64,000 nucleotides of DNA from Methylocella silvestris BL2. Its GTDB lineage: Bacteria; Pseudomonadota; Alphaproteobacteria; Rhizobiales; Beijerinckiaceae. Every line of letters begins with the position of its first letter. Positions within the stretch are counted from its first letter, which is position 1. The notes beneath the pieces are model-generated. The model searched no databases. It saw nothing but the letters and a program-made list of their open reading frames with translations, and was not told where the DNA came from. The stretch covers positions 2,941,001 through 3,005,000 of the forward strand of contig NC_011666.1 of the NCBI RefSeq assembly GCF_000021745.1, in the 5' to 3' direction. A program made the translations under genes and the position numbers. Shown piece after piece: positions 8,883 to 18,871 of the stretch.

Positions 8883-11800
8883 TCAGGCGGCGGGTTTGGC
8901 GTCGAGCCGCGCTCCCAAACGCGGTTCGATCCGCTCGTTCCGCAACAATTCGGCGGCGCGATCCGCCTGAACCGGTTCGCTGTAGTAGAACCCTTGCACT
9001 TTCGTCGGCGAGGGAGCGGACGTCAGCAGCGCGCGTTGCTTCTCCGTCTCCACCCCTTGGGCGACAACCTCGATGTTGAGCTCGCGGGCAATGCCGATGA
9101 TCGCCCGCACCATCGCCAAACTGCCTGAATCATGCGTCGCAGCCTCCATCACCGAGCGCGGTATTTTCAGCCGGCTGACATGATAAGTCCTGAGATAGCA
9201 AAGCGATGAATATTGGGTTCCAAAATCGTCGATCGCGATCTGCACGCCGAGCTGCTGAAGACGGTCGAGCACATTGTTATGCATTAAAGTGACATGAGCC
9301 AGCATGGCTTCGGTCACATCGAGCTCCAACTCCTTCGGCTCAAGGCCCCATTTCGCCAGGGTTTGCATCACATCGTCAACGAACTTGTCTCCCGTCTTGA
9401 GCTGACCCAACGAGAGATTGACGGCGAGGGTTGACGGTGCGATTCCGGCTTTTCGCCAAGCATTCATTTGCTCGCAAGCATGATCGAGCACCCAATGTCC
9501 GAGCGCGATAGAGACGCCCGCCTTCTCTCCGATCGACATGAAATCAGCCGGCTTGAGGACGCCCCGACGCGGATGATTCCACCGGATCAGCGCTTCCATG
9601 CCGACGATTCGACTGGTGGCGAGCTCGAGTTGGGGCTGGTAGTACAGCTCCAGCTCGTTACGGTCGATCGCGCGCGCCAGATCGGCCCTGAGGGCGACTC
9701 GCTCGCGAGCCTCTTTGTCGAGTTCCTCGGAATGGAAGCGGAATTGATCCCGGCCTTCCTCTTTGGCGCGATAGAGAGCGAGATCGGCTTGCTCCAGCAT
9801 CTCCTTCGGCCCCGACGACTCGGACGTATAGGAAGCAATGCCGATGCTGACGGTGATTTGCATTTCGCTTTCACCGAATCGATAGGGCGCCGTCAACAAG
9901 TCACGGATCGTCGCAGCCAACGCCGTAGCTCCCGAAGGGTCGGTTAACTCCGATTGAAGAATTGCGAACTCATCGCCGCCCAAACGCGCGGGAAGATCGG
10001 CTTCTCGGCAACCGCTCGTCAGGCGGTCGGCGACCGCCTTGAGCAGTAAATCGCCCATGCCATGGCCGAGCGTGTCGTTGACGTCCTTAAAGCGATCCAG
10101 ATCGAGATAAAGAACGGCGAACGGGCTGGCGCCGCGCTTGGCGGCGGCGAAGGACTGCTGAAGACGGTCGAGAAATGTCGCCCGATTGGCCAGCCCGGTG
10201 AGGGAGTCGGTCCTCGCGAGCAAAGCAATCTTTTCCTGCGCCTCTTTGCGCTCCGTGATGTCGGTCATCGTGCCTTCGATTTCGAGCAGGCGCCCCGCAG
10301 AGTCGCGGACCGGCGTAGAATAACCCTCAACCCAGCGATAAACGCCGTCGCTCCTCCGAAGCCGGAATTCTAGCGACGCGGGCCCGCCGCCCTCCGTTGC
10401 TGCCGCCACGAGAGATTCCAGCACCTTTGCCGTGTCGTCTGGATGCTGGAGGGTCTTGTAGAGCTCTGGCGACTCGATCATCTCTGCTGGGTCATAGCCG
10501 AACTGGTCCACATTTTGTGAGACATAGATCATCGGCAGCGGGGGCTCGCCGCGCAGGCGAAACAGCACGGTCGGACTTCTCTCTATGATCGCGTTCGCGT
10601 TCTTGATTTGTGCAATGTAGCGCTCGCGCATCATCGAGCCGCCGATTAAATCCGCAACCGTCTGCAAGATGTCGACGTCGATTGACGTCCATTCACGCTC
10701 GGTTTTGCAATCGTCGAAGCCAATTCGTCCCCAGGGTGTTCCCTCGATGGTCATGGGCACGTCAAGCATCGTCACGATCCCAAAGCGCGTAAAGAGAGCC
10801 TTGGCGGCGCCGTCTTTCATGGCTCGCGCCAGACCGGTGACCGCTCGTCCTTCGCCGAGCGGCGCAAGCCAGGGGTCCATTTCGAGCTCGGCTGGCGCCA
10901 TTTGAGCAAAGGAGCTCTGATCGAGCGGGTCTGGCGCGTTTGGGGAGCTCCAATAATAGCGGAGCACGGGAACAGGCTCTTTGCCCTCCTCGTGCTTGGT
11001 CTCGACGATGAGGACGCGGTCGACGCGCGCCGCTTCCCCAATCGTCTTGAGCACCTTGGGGATCGCGTCCTTGACCGTCGCGGCGGTCAGCAATTCGGCG
11101 GCTACGATTGAAACCGCGCGCAGGAGCTCGCTGCGCTGTTTCAGCGTATCGGCAGTACGCACCCGTTCGGTGACGTCGCGCACGATCGCGATGGAGCTCC
11201 AGGCGTCGCCCCGAGGGACCGCGGAGACCGAGAGATCGATGGGAAATTCCGAACCATCCTTGCGGAGGCCGTACAGTTCGACGGTTCTCCCCACGACTGC
11301 GCCTTCTCCGGTCTGGCTGAAGCGCGTCAACTCCGCGTGCGCTTTCGTCCGGTACCGTTCGGGGGTCAACAGCTGATGTACGCTGCGCCCCAGGATCTCT
11401 TTTTCCTTATAGCCGAAGATGCGCTCCGCGGCCGGGTTCCAGAAATTCACATTGCCTTCAACGTCAGCCTTGATAATGGCATCATGGGCGTTGTCGGTTA
11501 CACGACGAAACCTCGCTTCGCTTTCGCGCAGATTCGTCACCAATCCCCGGAGACTCAAGTTGTTTCGTCGGGTAATCTCCACATAGGTCATGATCGCCGC
11601 GGTCAGAAGCAGTCCCATCGCGGCCACCAATACGGCGGGCTCGTGACCAGCCAGAAAGGTCGCGCCGGGGATCGGAGTGACAACCATCGTCCATCGCGCA
11701 TCCGCAAGCGTGAGGTCGCCAATCCAATGCAATCCCGCTTCGAGTTCGCCGCGCGGCCTCGCCACAGCCGGCACGGAACGCAGCAGCGAGGAGCGTATAT

Positions 11801-12629
11801 AGAACGGAAACTCGGTCAGACCGGCCCCCGCCTGAAAGAAGCTAATATCTACGCCCTGAGGCGATTTTTGGCCGCGAAGAATCTCGTCGATCAGCGCGCC
11901 GGGAGCAATCGCCACCCGAACGAAACCCACAAGGTTGCGGCGGCGATCTTGCGGCGTATCGTGCGGCAGGCCGAAGCCAAATTCGGGCGCGAGCAAAAAA
12001 ACGACTGAGGGGCGGCCGGAATTGGCTTGCTTCATCGGCGCGGTCGCGGCGAGCGGCGCGCCGTCGAGGATGCGCTCCATGGCTTCTCGCTGAGCCGGGT
12101 CGGATTGGATGTCGAAACCAAAGTGCGGCGACGTCTCGCTCCGGTTGCGCGCAAAGAGGATCGGAAAATATTCGTCCTGCCCCGCGGCTGAAACGGGCCT
12201 CGCGTCAGGACCAAGGGTGTTGATGCGGTCGTCCCGGCGCAGGCGCGGCGCCCAGGCGATCTCCAATGACGTATCGAAGATCCCGTTCTCTGGGTCGGTG
12301 ACGCGATCAAATTCAAGATGGGTCACCGCCTTGTCCGAAAGCTCGAACTGGCGCGCCACCGCCAGGATAATATGCTCAAGGTCAGTCAGCCCGTTCTGTA
12401 GCGCAAGACGGCGGTTTTCGCCGGAAAGCTCCAGTCCGGTCTGAACATTCTTGTCCTCCCAGTAATACGCCACCCTGAAACCAGCGCCGACCGACAAGAT
12501 GACGCCGATCACGCCGATGATAAGAACCGGCAGGACACGCGCCGCCCATCGCGCGCCATATTGTCTTGTCGTTGTCAAGGCGCTCCGAACGCGGCGGCCA
12601 AATCCATAGGACGCATCAAGCCATCTCAT
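8883..12629 (-). CDS. CHASE-PAS-GAF-PAS-GGDEF-EAL protein, probable diguanylate cyclase
   Basis: 1248 aa. The start at 12629 is fixed by a strong Shine-Dalgarno (AAGGAGG) 7 nt upstream; the frame runs further into the upstream gene but that part is noncoding. Order: membrane helix at about 25-45, periplasmic CHASE-like sensor (to about 320), second helix, PAS (RFRRVTDNAHDAIIK…), GAF, second PAS/PAC, GGDEF, EAL. GGDEF is intact at residues 884-888 with an I-site RxxD (READ) five residues before it, so product-inhibited c-di-GMP synthesis is likely. The EAL domain keeps E1012-A-L but has AQGVE (Q1191) where the catalytic Glu of AEGVE belongs, TQY in the DDFGTGY loop, and KIPR for KIDR. Phosphodiesterase activity is therefore doubtful. 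Confidence 0.9.
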   Translation of the reverse strand: MRWLDASYGFGRRVRSALTTTRQYGARWAARVLPVLIIGVIGVILSVGAGFRVAYYWEDKNVQTGLELSGENRRLALQNGLTDLEHIILAVARQFELSDKAVTHLEFDRVTDPENGIFDTSLEIAWAPRLRRDDRINTLGPDARPVSAAGQDEYFPILFARNRSETSPHFGFDIQSDPAQREAMERILDGAPLAATAPMKQANSGRPSVVFLLAPEFGFGLPHDTPQDRRRNLVGFVRVAIAPGALIDEILRGQKSPQGVDISFFQAGAGLTEFPFYIRSSLLRSVPAVARPRGELEAGLHWIGDLTLADARWTMVVTPIPGATFLAGHEPAVLVAAMGLLLTAAIMTYVEITRRNNLSLRGLVTNLRESEARFRRVTDNAHDAIIKADVEGNVNFWNPAAERIFGYKEKEILGRSVHQLLTPERYRTKAHAELTRFSQTGEGAVVGRTVELYGLRKDGSEFPIDLSVSAVPRGDAWSSIAIVRDVTERVRTADTLKQRSELLRAVSIVAAELLTAATVKDAIPKVLKTIGEAARVDRVLIVETKHEEGKEPVPVLRYYWSSPNAPDPLDQSSFAQMAPAELEMDPWLAPLGEGRAVTGLARAMKDGAAKALFTRFGIVTMLDVPMTIEGTPWGRIGFDDCKTEREWTSIDVDILQTVADLIGGSMMRERYIAQIKNANAIIERSPTVLFRLRGEPPLPMIYVSQNVDQFGYDPAEMIESPELYKTLQHPDDTAKVLESLVAAATEGGGPASLEFRLRRSDGVYRWVEGYSTPVRDSAGRLLEIEGTMTDITERKEAQEKIALLARTDSLTGLANRATFLDRLQQSFAAAKRGASPFAVLYLDLDRFKDVNDTLGHGMGDLLLKAVADRLTSGCREADLPARLGGDEFAILQSELTDPSGATALAATIRDLLTAPYRFGESEMQITVSIGIASYTSESSGPKEMLEQADLALYRAKEEGRDQFRFHSEELDKEARERVALRADLARAIDRNELELYYQPQLELATSRIVGMEALIRWNHPRRGVLKPADFMSIGEKAGVSIALGHWVLDHACEQMNAWRKAGIAPSTLAVNLSLGQLKTGDKFVDDVMQTLAKWGLEPKELELDVTEAMLAHVTLMHNNVLDRLQQLGVQIAIDDFGTQYSSLCYLRTYHVSRLKIPRSVMEAATHDSGSLAMVRAIIGIARELNIEVVAQGVETEKQRALLTSAPSPTKVQGFYYSEPVQADRAAELLRNERIEPRLGARLDAKPAA

Positions 12630-12645
12630 GGGTTTCCTCCTTCGA

Positions 12646-15252
12646 TCATTGCCGTGGGGCGGGGCGCTCTTCGTCGGCCTTGTCCGTCGATGGGGTCGGC
12701 TCGCCGCTCTCCGCCGCGGGCGCGAGCGCGCCCCGACGCAGCATTTCCGCGGCCTGCGCAGCCGGCGCCGGACGGCCAAAGTAGTAGCCCTGGATACGTC
12801 GGCATCTTGAGGCCATGAGAAATTCGGCCTGGCCCGCGGTCTCGACGCCTTCGGCGATGACTTCGATACCGAGTTCGCGCGCGAGTCCAATCGTCGCCCG
12901 CACGATGGTCGCGCTGCGCGGGTCAGAGGGCAGGCGACTGACGAATTCCCGCGCGATCTTGATGCGGTCGACGCGATAATCGCGCAAATATTCGAGCGAG
13001 GAATAGCCGGTGCCGAAGTCGTCGATCGCGATTCGCACGCCGAGCGCGCGCAAGCGATCAATCGCGCTGACTTGCGCCTGGACTGTTTGCATGAGCACGG
13101 TTTCGGTGAGCTCGAGCTCGATAGTCGTTGGATCAAAGCCGCCCACAGCGAGGGCCTGCGCCAGATGTTGTTCGAAATCGAATTCGACGGCAAGCTGCGC
13201 TGCGGAGAGATTGACCGCCATGATCGGTGGATTGATTCCTTCGGCGCGCCAGATCCGGAGCTGCCGGCACACCTCGGTCAACACCCATCGGCCAATTGGG
13301 GTGATCAATCCCATCTTCTCGGCAAGAGGGATGAAGAGGCCCGGCCCGAGCAGGCCGCGTGTGGGATGATTCCAGCGCAGCAACGCCTCAACCCCTGTGA
13401 TGACGCCTGACGGCAATTCGACCTGCGGCTGGTAGTAGAGTTCGAGTTCGCCTCGCTCGATCGCCGCGTGAAGGTCCTCGATCACGCTCACACGGTCGCG
13501 CATGGCAAGATCGAGCGCCTCGGAATAGAAGCGGCACTGGTTGCGCCCCACATCCTTCGCTTCGTAAACTGCGACGTCCGCCTCTCTCATCAGATCTTCG
13601 GCCTTCGTCATCACGGATCGATAGATCGAGACGCCGATGCTTGTCGTGATATGAATCTCGGCCGCGCCGATATCGAAGGGCGCGGCCGTCAAACCGCAAA
13701 TCGAGGTCGCGTAATTCGCAACCTCGGCGGGATCGGCAAGATTGGTGAGAACCACAGCAAACTTGTCGCCCCCAATGCGAGCAAACAGATCCCCCTCACG
13801 CAAACCGCCGCTCAGCCGCGCCGCCACCGCCTTCAGCAGCGCATCGCCAATCGAATGGCCGAGCGTCGCGTTGATATCCTTGAAGCGATCAAGATCGAGG
13901 TAAAGGAAGGCGAACGGATTGGCGCCGCGTTTCGCCGCCGCAAACACTTCCGAGAGCTCTTGCAGGAACGCCGCGCGATTGGGTAGACCGGTGAGGAGAT
14001 CCGTGTAGGCTAAGCGAGTCATCTCCGTTTTGGCCATCCCGGCGGCGTCCGTCGTCGCCTCGAGAGTTTGCGCGCGGGTGATCGCGGCGGCGATAAGTTC
14101 TGCAAGCGCGCGAAGGGCGTCGCTGTCGACCGCCGACCACGCGCGTTCCGCGCTGCAATCGTCGACCCCTAGGGCTCCCCAGCATTTCCCTTCCACGAAC
14201 ACTGGCGCCACGAGAAATGAGAGAACGCCGCGGGAGTCGAGAAGACGCCTGGCGGGCTCATCGGCCTCCCGCGTAATAATCGCCTCAGTCTCTCCTTCGG
14301 AGAGAGACGCAAGCGAAAGAGATGAAACTTTGATTGCTGCGGGGCGCGAGGCAATTTGCGCTTCGAGCATCGGCGGAATACCCGGGGCGCTCCATCCGTA
14401 GCGCGCCGGCCTTAAAAGACTCGCATCGGTCGCGCTATCGCGCTCGTACAATTGGACGCGGCTCACGCCCATGGACCGGCCGGCAAGCTCAAGCAGTTTT
14501 GGGACCGATCGATCGAAATCCAAGGAACGCAGGAGTTCAGTGGCGCCAGCGGCGACAATCTTGAGGCTCTGGTTGGCCCGACGCAATTCGCTTTCGGCCA
14601 GCTTGCGCTCGGCGATTTCTTTTTCGACGTCGACCGTCCATGACTCCCTTGCGATTTTACGCCGAACGCGGGAGGCGATCCACCGATTGACGTTAAGGCC
14701 TGCAATCCCGACCAGCGCGGCGAATGCCGCCAGGAGAAGGGCTGCCGAGATTGATGTCGGATCAGATCGGATGAGGAAGGCAAGGATCACGGGCAGAACG
14801 GCCGGCGCGACAAAGGCGACAAGCGCAGGCAGATAGGCTGAATTGCTGATGACCGCGCCGGCCATCACGCCGGCCAACATAAGGGCTATGAAAGCATGAT
14901 ACGCCGGATCGGGCGTCAACAAGATAACCGATCCGGCTAGCGCCCAAAGGCAACCCGTCGCAGCGGCGCCGAAAACAAACCGACGGCCCCAGCCACCGGC
15001 TGCTTCAACTGACTGCAGCTCATGTTTGTAGCGCCAGCGGTCGAAGATTCGCGCTGAGATGACGATGCAGAATAGCCCAACCCATGCGGCGAGAACCCAC
15101 GCCGGAAAAATCGGCTGCAATATGAAAGCGCAAAGCAAAGCCGCGACCGCATTGATCGCCAGGATCGCAGGCGTCCGGTAGAGGATCCGAACCTGTTCGC
15201 GGAGCGCCTCCATTTCCAGCGCGGCCGGATCGGATGCGCGTGACTGCTCCAT
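12646..15252 (-). CDS. Membrane GAF-GGDEF(GGDKF)-EAL protein, probable c-di-GMP phosphodiesterase
   Basis: 868 aa. About six N-terminal transmembrane helices (residues 30-205) form a MASE-like sensor. A coiled linker and a GAF domain (about 235-385) follow, then GGDEF and EAL. The GGDEF signature reads GGDKF (494-498): the metal-binding Glu is Lys497, so cyclase activity is probably lost, although the I-site RxxD (REGD) upstream is kept. The EAL domain looks active: E622-A-L, DDFGTGYSSLEYL and AEGVE (E801) are intact; KIDR is changed to KIAR. It is 16 bp upstream of the other GGDEF-EAL gene on the same strand, so the two are likely co-transcribed. Confidence 0.9.
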   Translation of the reverse strand: MEQSRASDPAALEMEALREQVRILYRTPAILAINAVAALLCAFILQPIFPAWVLAAWVGLFCIVISARIFDRWRYKHELQSVEAAGGWGRRFVFGAAATGCLWALAGSVILLTPDPAYHAFIALMLAGVMAGAVISNSAYLPALVAFVAPAVLPVILAFLIRSDPTSISAALLLAAFAALVGIAGLNVNRWIASRVRRKIARESWTVDVEKEIAERKLAESELRRANQSLKIVAAGATELLRSLDFDRSVPKLLELAGRSMGVSRVQLYERDSATDASLLRPARYGWSAPGIPPMLEAQIASRPAAIKVSSLSLASLSEGETEAIITREADEPARRLLDSRGVLSFLVAPVFVEGKCWGALGVDDCSAERAWSAVDSDALRALAELIAAAITRAQTLEATTDAAGMAKTEMTRLAYTDLLTGLPNRAAFLQELSEVFAAAKRGANPFAFLYLDLDRFKDINATLGHSIGDALLKAVAARLSGGLREGDLFARIGGDKFAVVLTNLADPAEVANYATSICGLTAAPFDIGAAEIHITTSIGVSIYRSVMTKAEDLMREADVAVYEAKDVGRNQCRFYSEALDLAMRDRVSVIEDLHAAIERGELELYYQPQVELPSGVITGVEALLRWNHPTRGLLGPGLFIPLAEKMGLITPIGRWVLTEVCRQLRIWRAEGINPPIMAVNLSAAQLAVEFDFEQHLAQALAVGGFDPTTIELELTETVLMQTVQAQVSAIDRLRALGVRIAIDDFGTGYSSLEYLRDYRVDRIKIAREFVSRLPSDPRSATIVRATIGLARELGIEVIAEGVETAGQAEFLMASRCRRIQGYYFGRPAPAAQAAEMLRRGALAPAAESGEPTPSTDKADEERPAPRQ

Positions 15253-15537
15253 CGTGACGTCTCCGCTATCCGCAGCATGACGTCTGTCGTCGACGCATAT
15301 TCTCCGGCTCTAGGTCGCTTCAGCGGTGAAGCAACCTCCAAAACCAAACGCGCAGGCCCCGTCCGAGACGTTCGCCCGCGTTACATTGCGTGACTTCAGG
15401 CAGTTAAGACGGCAACCTGACTCAAGGCGCCTTCGGGATGAGTGGCTGCGAAAAGCTTCTTAATTAGCCTTAACGATAAATCATATATCTTTTAATCACA
15501 CTTAACAATGCGAAACGACCCCTTACCGGCGTCGCCG

Positions 15538-16539
15538 TCAGCGCCCGGCGTCCTTGCCGCGATCGAGCCAGACGGTCATTCCGGGTTCAAACCCGTCCGT
15601 TGCCGAGACAGGCTCGGCGCGAAGCAGGAAGCTGTTGAGGTCATGGTCGCCGACCGCCCGCGCCGCGCGCCAGACCGCGAATTCGCCGAGCGGCCGCAGT
15701 TCGGCGACTTTCGTTTCGATACGCTCGCCTTTGGCGTCGCGCAGCCACAAGGGCGCGCCGATGGCGAGGCCGTCCAGCGCATCTTCCCGAATCGTGAAGG
15801 TGAACCACCGCTCGCGTCCGGCTTCCAGCGTCATGATCGGCTGGCCCGGCGCGATGACTTCGCCCGGCGTTCCGACGAGGAGCCGCACGGTCCCGTCGAC
15901 GGGCGCGCGGATCGTCGTCTTCGAGAGCTTGGCCTCGAGATCGGCGAGGCTCGCCTCGGCGAGGCGCACCTTCGCGTCGGCCGAGGCGCGCTCTTCGGCC
16001 GTGGGGCCGGCCGTATCGCGGGCATAGATCGCGCGGCGTAGGACGAGAGCGGCCTGGGCCTTCTTGACCTCGGCGGCGCCCTCGTCGAATTTCTGCTGCG
16101 TCGCATAGTCCTTGCTCGCAAGCGCCTGCAATCGCGCGAATTGCTGCTGGGCGAGGGTCAGATTCGCCTCGGCGATGCGAACGCCCTCCGCTGCGATGTC
16201 CACCTGTTCCTTGCGCACCCCCGAATAGACATTGTTCCGCTCCGCCCGCGCATTGGCCGCCGCCGCCTTGGCCTCCACGACGGAGGCTTCGAGTTCGGGA
16301 TTGCTGAGGCTCGCCAGAAGGTCGCCCTTGGCGACGCGCTGGCCGGCGACGACGCGCATTTCGGCAAGACGCCCATTGATCTCGGGGGCGATGCGGATCT
16401 CCGTCTCGCGCACGATCCCGAGCGGCTCCGCGGCGGATTTGGCGACCGGCCGGCTGCGATAGACCAGAGTGAAGGCGCCGCCGGCCAGAATGGCGAGGCC
16501 GACAAGCAAGGCCGGCCGCAGAGACGATCTACCGCTCAT
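15538..16539 (-). CDS. HlyD-family periplasmic adaptor (membrane fusion protein)
   Basis: 333 aa with one N-terminal membrane anchor (LVGLAILAGGAFTLVY), a biotinyl-lipoyl-like half motif (IAPEINGRLAEMRVVAGQRV), a long alpha-helical hairpin (about 75-205) and the second half motif (IRAPVDGTVRLLVGTPGEVI). A beta-barrel C-terminus follows. Such adaptors link an inner-membrane pump to an outer-membrane channel. The start overlaps the upstream permease by 11 bp. It is the third gene of a three-gene operon whose first gene is another adaptor. The 285 bp after it hold an AT-rich stretch (about 15445-15515) that may serve the next gene on the same strand. Confidence 0.85.
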   Translation of the reverse strand: MSGRSSLRPALLVGLAILAGGAFTLVYRSRPVAKSAAEPLGIVRETEIRIAPEINGRLAEMRVVAGQRVAKGDLLASLSNPELEASVVEAKAAAANARAERNNVYSGVRKEQVDIAAEGVRIAEANLTLAQQQFARLQALASKDYATQQKFDEGAAEVKKAQAALVLRRAIYARDTAGPTAEERASADAKVRLAEASLADLEAKLSKTTIRAPVDGTVRLLVGTPGEVIAPGQPIMTLEAGRERWFTFTIREDALDGLAIGAPLWLRDAKGERIETKVAELRPLGEFAVWRAARAVGDHDLNSFLLRAEPVSATDGFEPGMTVWLDRGKDAGR

Positions 16540-18871
16540 CGCGCATTCGCTCCCGGTTCAGAAGATGGGTCGCCGCCACGGTGAGCAGACCATAGACGGC
16601 GGCGAGAGCCCAGAGCGTCATCCAGTCGCGCGACACGTCGCGCAGGCTTGCGCCCATCTGGTTGATGCGGACAAGCCCGTCGATCGCCGACGTGCTTGGA
16701 AAAATCCGGCTCGCAATGCGGATGGCGTCGGGAATGGCTTCCTGCGGCCAGGAGACGCCGACCAGGAAAAAGAGAGGCAGGCTGGTCGCAACAAAAACCA
16801 GCACGGCGGTCTCCCGCCGCTTGAACCACAGGCCGGCGAATTGGGCGAGAAAGCTCACCGCCAGCAGGAAAGGCGCCGCGAAGAGGAAAAGAGCGAGCGG
16901 CTGGCCAAGCGTCGAAAAGCCGTAAAAGCGCGGCAGGATGATGAGATAGAGGATGACGCCGGGCATCGCGAGGCAAAGATGCGCCAGCGCCTGGCCGAGG
17001 ATGAAGCGCGCGCCGCCGCGCTGGCGCCGCGCCTCGCGTCCGCCGCGCGCAAAGGCGACGCCGCCCAAGGTCGCGACGCCCATGAGCAGCGTCTGCTGCA
17101 GGATCAGCACGAAGGCCGCGGGAACGACATAGCTGGCATAGCCGCCCGTCGGATTGAACAGCGGCTCCGAGACGACCTCGACCGGGGAGCTTCGGATCAG
17201 CGCCGTATGGGCGAGGCTCCCGTCGGCGCGCGCGCCGCCCGAGGCGATCTGCTGGCTGACCGCGCCGGCGGCTTCGGAAATGCCCTGCAGCGTTCGATTG
17301 TAAAGGAGGAAATAGGCGGAATCGACATAAGCGGCGATGCGGGAAGGATTGCCTTTCAGGATCTCCCGCTGCGCGCCTTCCGGAATTTCGAGGATCGCGA
17401 AGACCTCGCGTTTGGCCAGCAGGGCCTGCGCGTCGGCCAAGGTGTCGGCGCGCGCCGCGACTTTGACGGCCTCGTCCGCGTTCAAGGTCGAGACAAGCTC
17501 CCGGCCGAGCTCGGTTCCGTCCTGGTCGACGACCGCAATCGGTATGTTGCGCAGCACCTGACCGAGATAGGGCTGCGGATAGAACAGGCCGTAAATGACC
17601 GGCGCCAGCACGATCAGGCTGAAAGCGCCGCTGTCGCCGAGAACGCGGCGCCATTCGGCGACCATCGCCGTGCCGACGCCGCTGTGCGGATCGATTTCGA
17701 TTGCGGGCGTCTCTTTGGCGCGGCGCAGCGGGGCCTTGGCGGTCGCCCGCAGGCGCAGCCAGGCGAGCATGAACGCAACGCCGGCGATGCCGGCGAGGAT
17801 GGCGAAGGGTTGCGCCGAGACTGACGTCGGCAAGCCGCGCGCCGCCTGATCGAACAGGATCTGAATGTACCAGCGCAGCGGCAGCAGCGAGCCCCAGACG
17901 CGGGCAAAATCGCCCATGCCGAACAAGGGGAAGCCGACGCCGGCGAAACCGAAAGCCGGAGAACAGAAGATGGCGGTGAGGCTCAGCCCGATTGCAAGAT
18001 TGCGGACGAGCAGCTGAAGCAGCGCTCCGATGGAAAGATAGGCGATGACGAGAAGACAGGCGGAGGCGCCCATCATCAGAGAATCGCCGCGGAAAGGGAT
18101 CTGGTAGAGGCCGTGGATGATGACGGCGACGAGGACCATCATCAAAATGAAGACGCCGAACAGCGGCGCGAGCTTGCCGACGAGCGCGGCGAGCGGGCTG
18201 CCGCCCGCCGCCCGGAGCCACGCCCGCGGATTGCGGGACGAAAACTCCGAGCCGACGGCGTAACCGCCGGCGATGGCGACGACGACATGCAACACCGTAG
18301 GCAGCACGGCGCGCAGCAGGAATTGCGCGAAATTCAGCGCCGGATTGGTGAGGACATATTGCTCGGCGACGAGAGCGCCCGGCCTGTATCCGGCGGCGGG
18401 GCCTGTCGCCGGCAAAAGCGTCGCTGTCGCCGCGTCGATCGCCTTGGCAATCGCGCTTGCGGCGTTGTTGCCTGGGGTGAAGAACTGCCTGTTATAGAAG
18501 ACCATGATCTGGGGGCGTTTGCGCGCCAGAAAATCGCGCTCAAAATCCGGCGGGATGTAGACGGCGGCGATGGCGGCGCCGGAGCGTATCGCATGCATTG
18601 CGCTCGTCAGGTCGCCCGATCGCTCGGCGACGGTTACGACCGGCGCGGAGGTCACCGCCTGCACATAGATGCGCGACGTCGCCGTCCGATCGGCGTCGAC
18701 GACGCTGACCCTGAGATCGCGGACAACGGCGTTGCTGAAGGTCGCGGCGAGCAGCGCGAAGGCGAACAGCGGCACGCCAATCACAAGGAAAAGCGCGACC
18801 TTGTCCCGCGCCATCCAGCGCAGTTCGCGCGTCGCGACGGCGAGTACGCCCGGCGCGGCGAGGCGCTTCAT
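16529..18871 (-). CDS. Double-length ABC-2 type permease (tandem fusion)
   Basis: 780 aa, about twice a normal ABC-2 exporter permease. Each half repeats the same plan: a cytoplasmic start, one helix (ALFLVIGVPLFAFALLA; later FSLIVLAPVIYGLFYP), a large periplasmic domain with the motif IAVVDQDGTELGR (first half: LRVSVVDADRTATS), then five clustered helices. The junction is at about residues 375-395. YhhJ/YbhR-type permeases work with an HlyD adaptor and an ABC ATPase. Here both flanking genes are adaptors, with overlapping starts and stops, and no ATPase gene is in the operon. The substrate is unknown; multidrug or lipid-like compounds are typical. Confidence 0.85.
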   Translation of the reverse strand: MKRLAAPGVLAVATRELRWMARDKVALFLVIGVPLFAFALLAATFSNAVVRDLRVSVVDADRTATSRIYVQAVTSAPVVTVAERSGDLTSAMHAIRSGAAIAAVYIPPDFERDFLARKRPQIMVFYNRQFFTPGNNAASAIAKAIDAATATLLPATGPAAGYRPGALVAEQYVLTNPALNFAQFLLRAVLPTVLHVVVAIAGGYAVGSEFSSRNPRAWLRAAGGSPLAALVGKLAPLFGVFILMMVLVAVIIHGLYQIPFRGDSLMMGASACLLVIAYLSIGALLQLLVRNLAIGLSLTAIFCSPAFGFAGVGFPLFGMGDFARVWGSLLPLRWYIQILFDQAARGLPTSVSAQPFAILAGIAGVAFMLAWLRLRATAKAPLRRAKETPAIEIDPHSGVGTAMVAEWRRVLGDSGAFSLIVLAPVIYGLFYPQPYLGQVLRNIPIAVVDQDGTELGRELVSTLNADEAVKVAARADTLADAQALLAKREVFAILEIPEGAQREILKGNPSRIAAYVDSAYFLLYNRTLQGISEAAGAVSQQIASGGARADGSLAHTALIRSSPVEVVSEPLFNPTGGYASYVVPAAFVLILQQTLLMGVATLGGVAFARGGREARRQRGGARFILGQALAHLCLAMPGVILYLIILPRFYGFSTLGQPLALFLFAAPFLLAVSFLAQFAGLWFKRRETAVLVFVATSLPLFFLVGVSWPQEAIPDAIRIASRIFPSTSAIDGLVRINQMGASLRDVSRDWMTLWALAAVYGLLTVAATHLLNRERMRDER

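Noticed and set aside
12630..13193. N-terminal extension of the GGDEF-EAL gene to 1436 aa
   Set aside because: The extension overlaps the upstream gene in another frame, has shadow-like Ser/Arg-rich sequence, and a strong Shine-Dalgarno marks the start at 12629.
16469..17824. 451-aa plus-strand frame antisense to the double permease
   Set aside because: Low-complexity, Arg/Ala/Asp-rich translation without motifs; the opposite strand encodes clear membrane helices.
16529..18871. The double ABC-2 permease as the missing KpsM
   Set aside because: It has large periplasmic domains in each half and HlyD partners, as in drug-exporter permeases; KpsM is about 260 aa without such domains.
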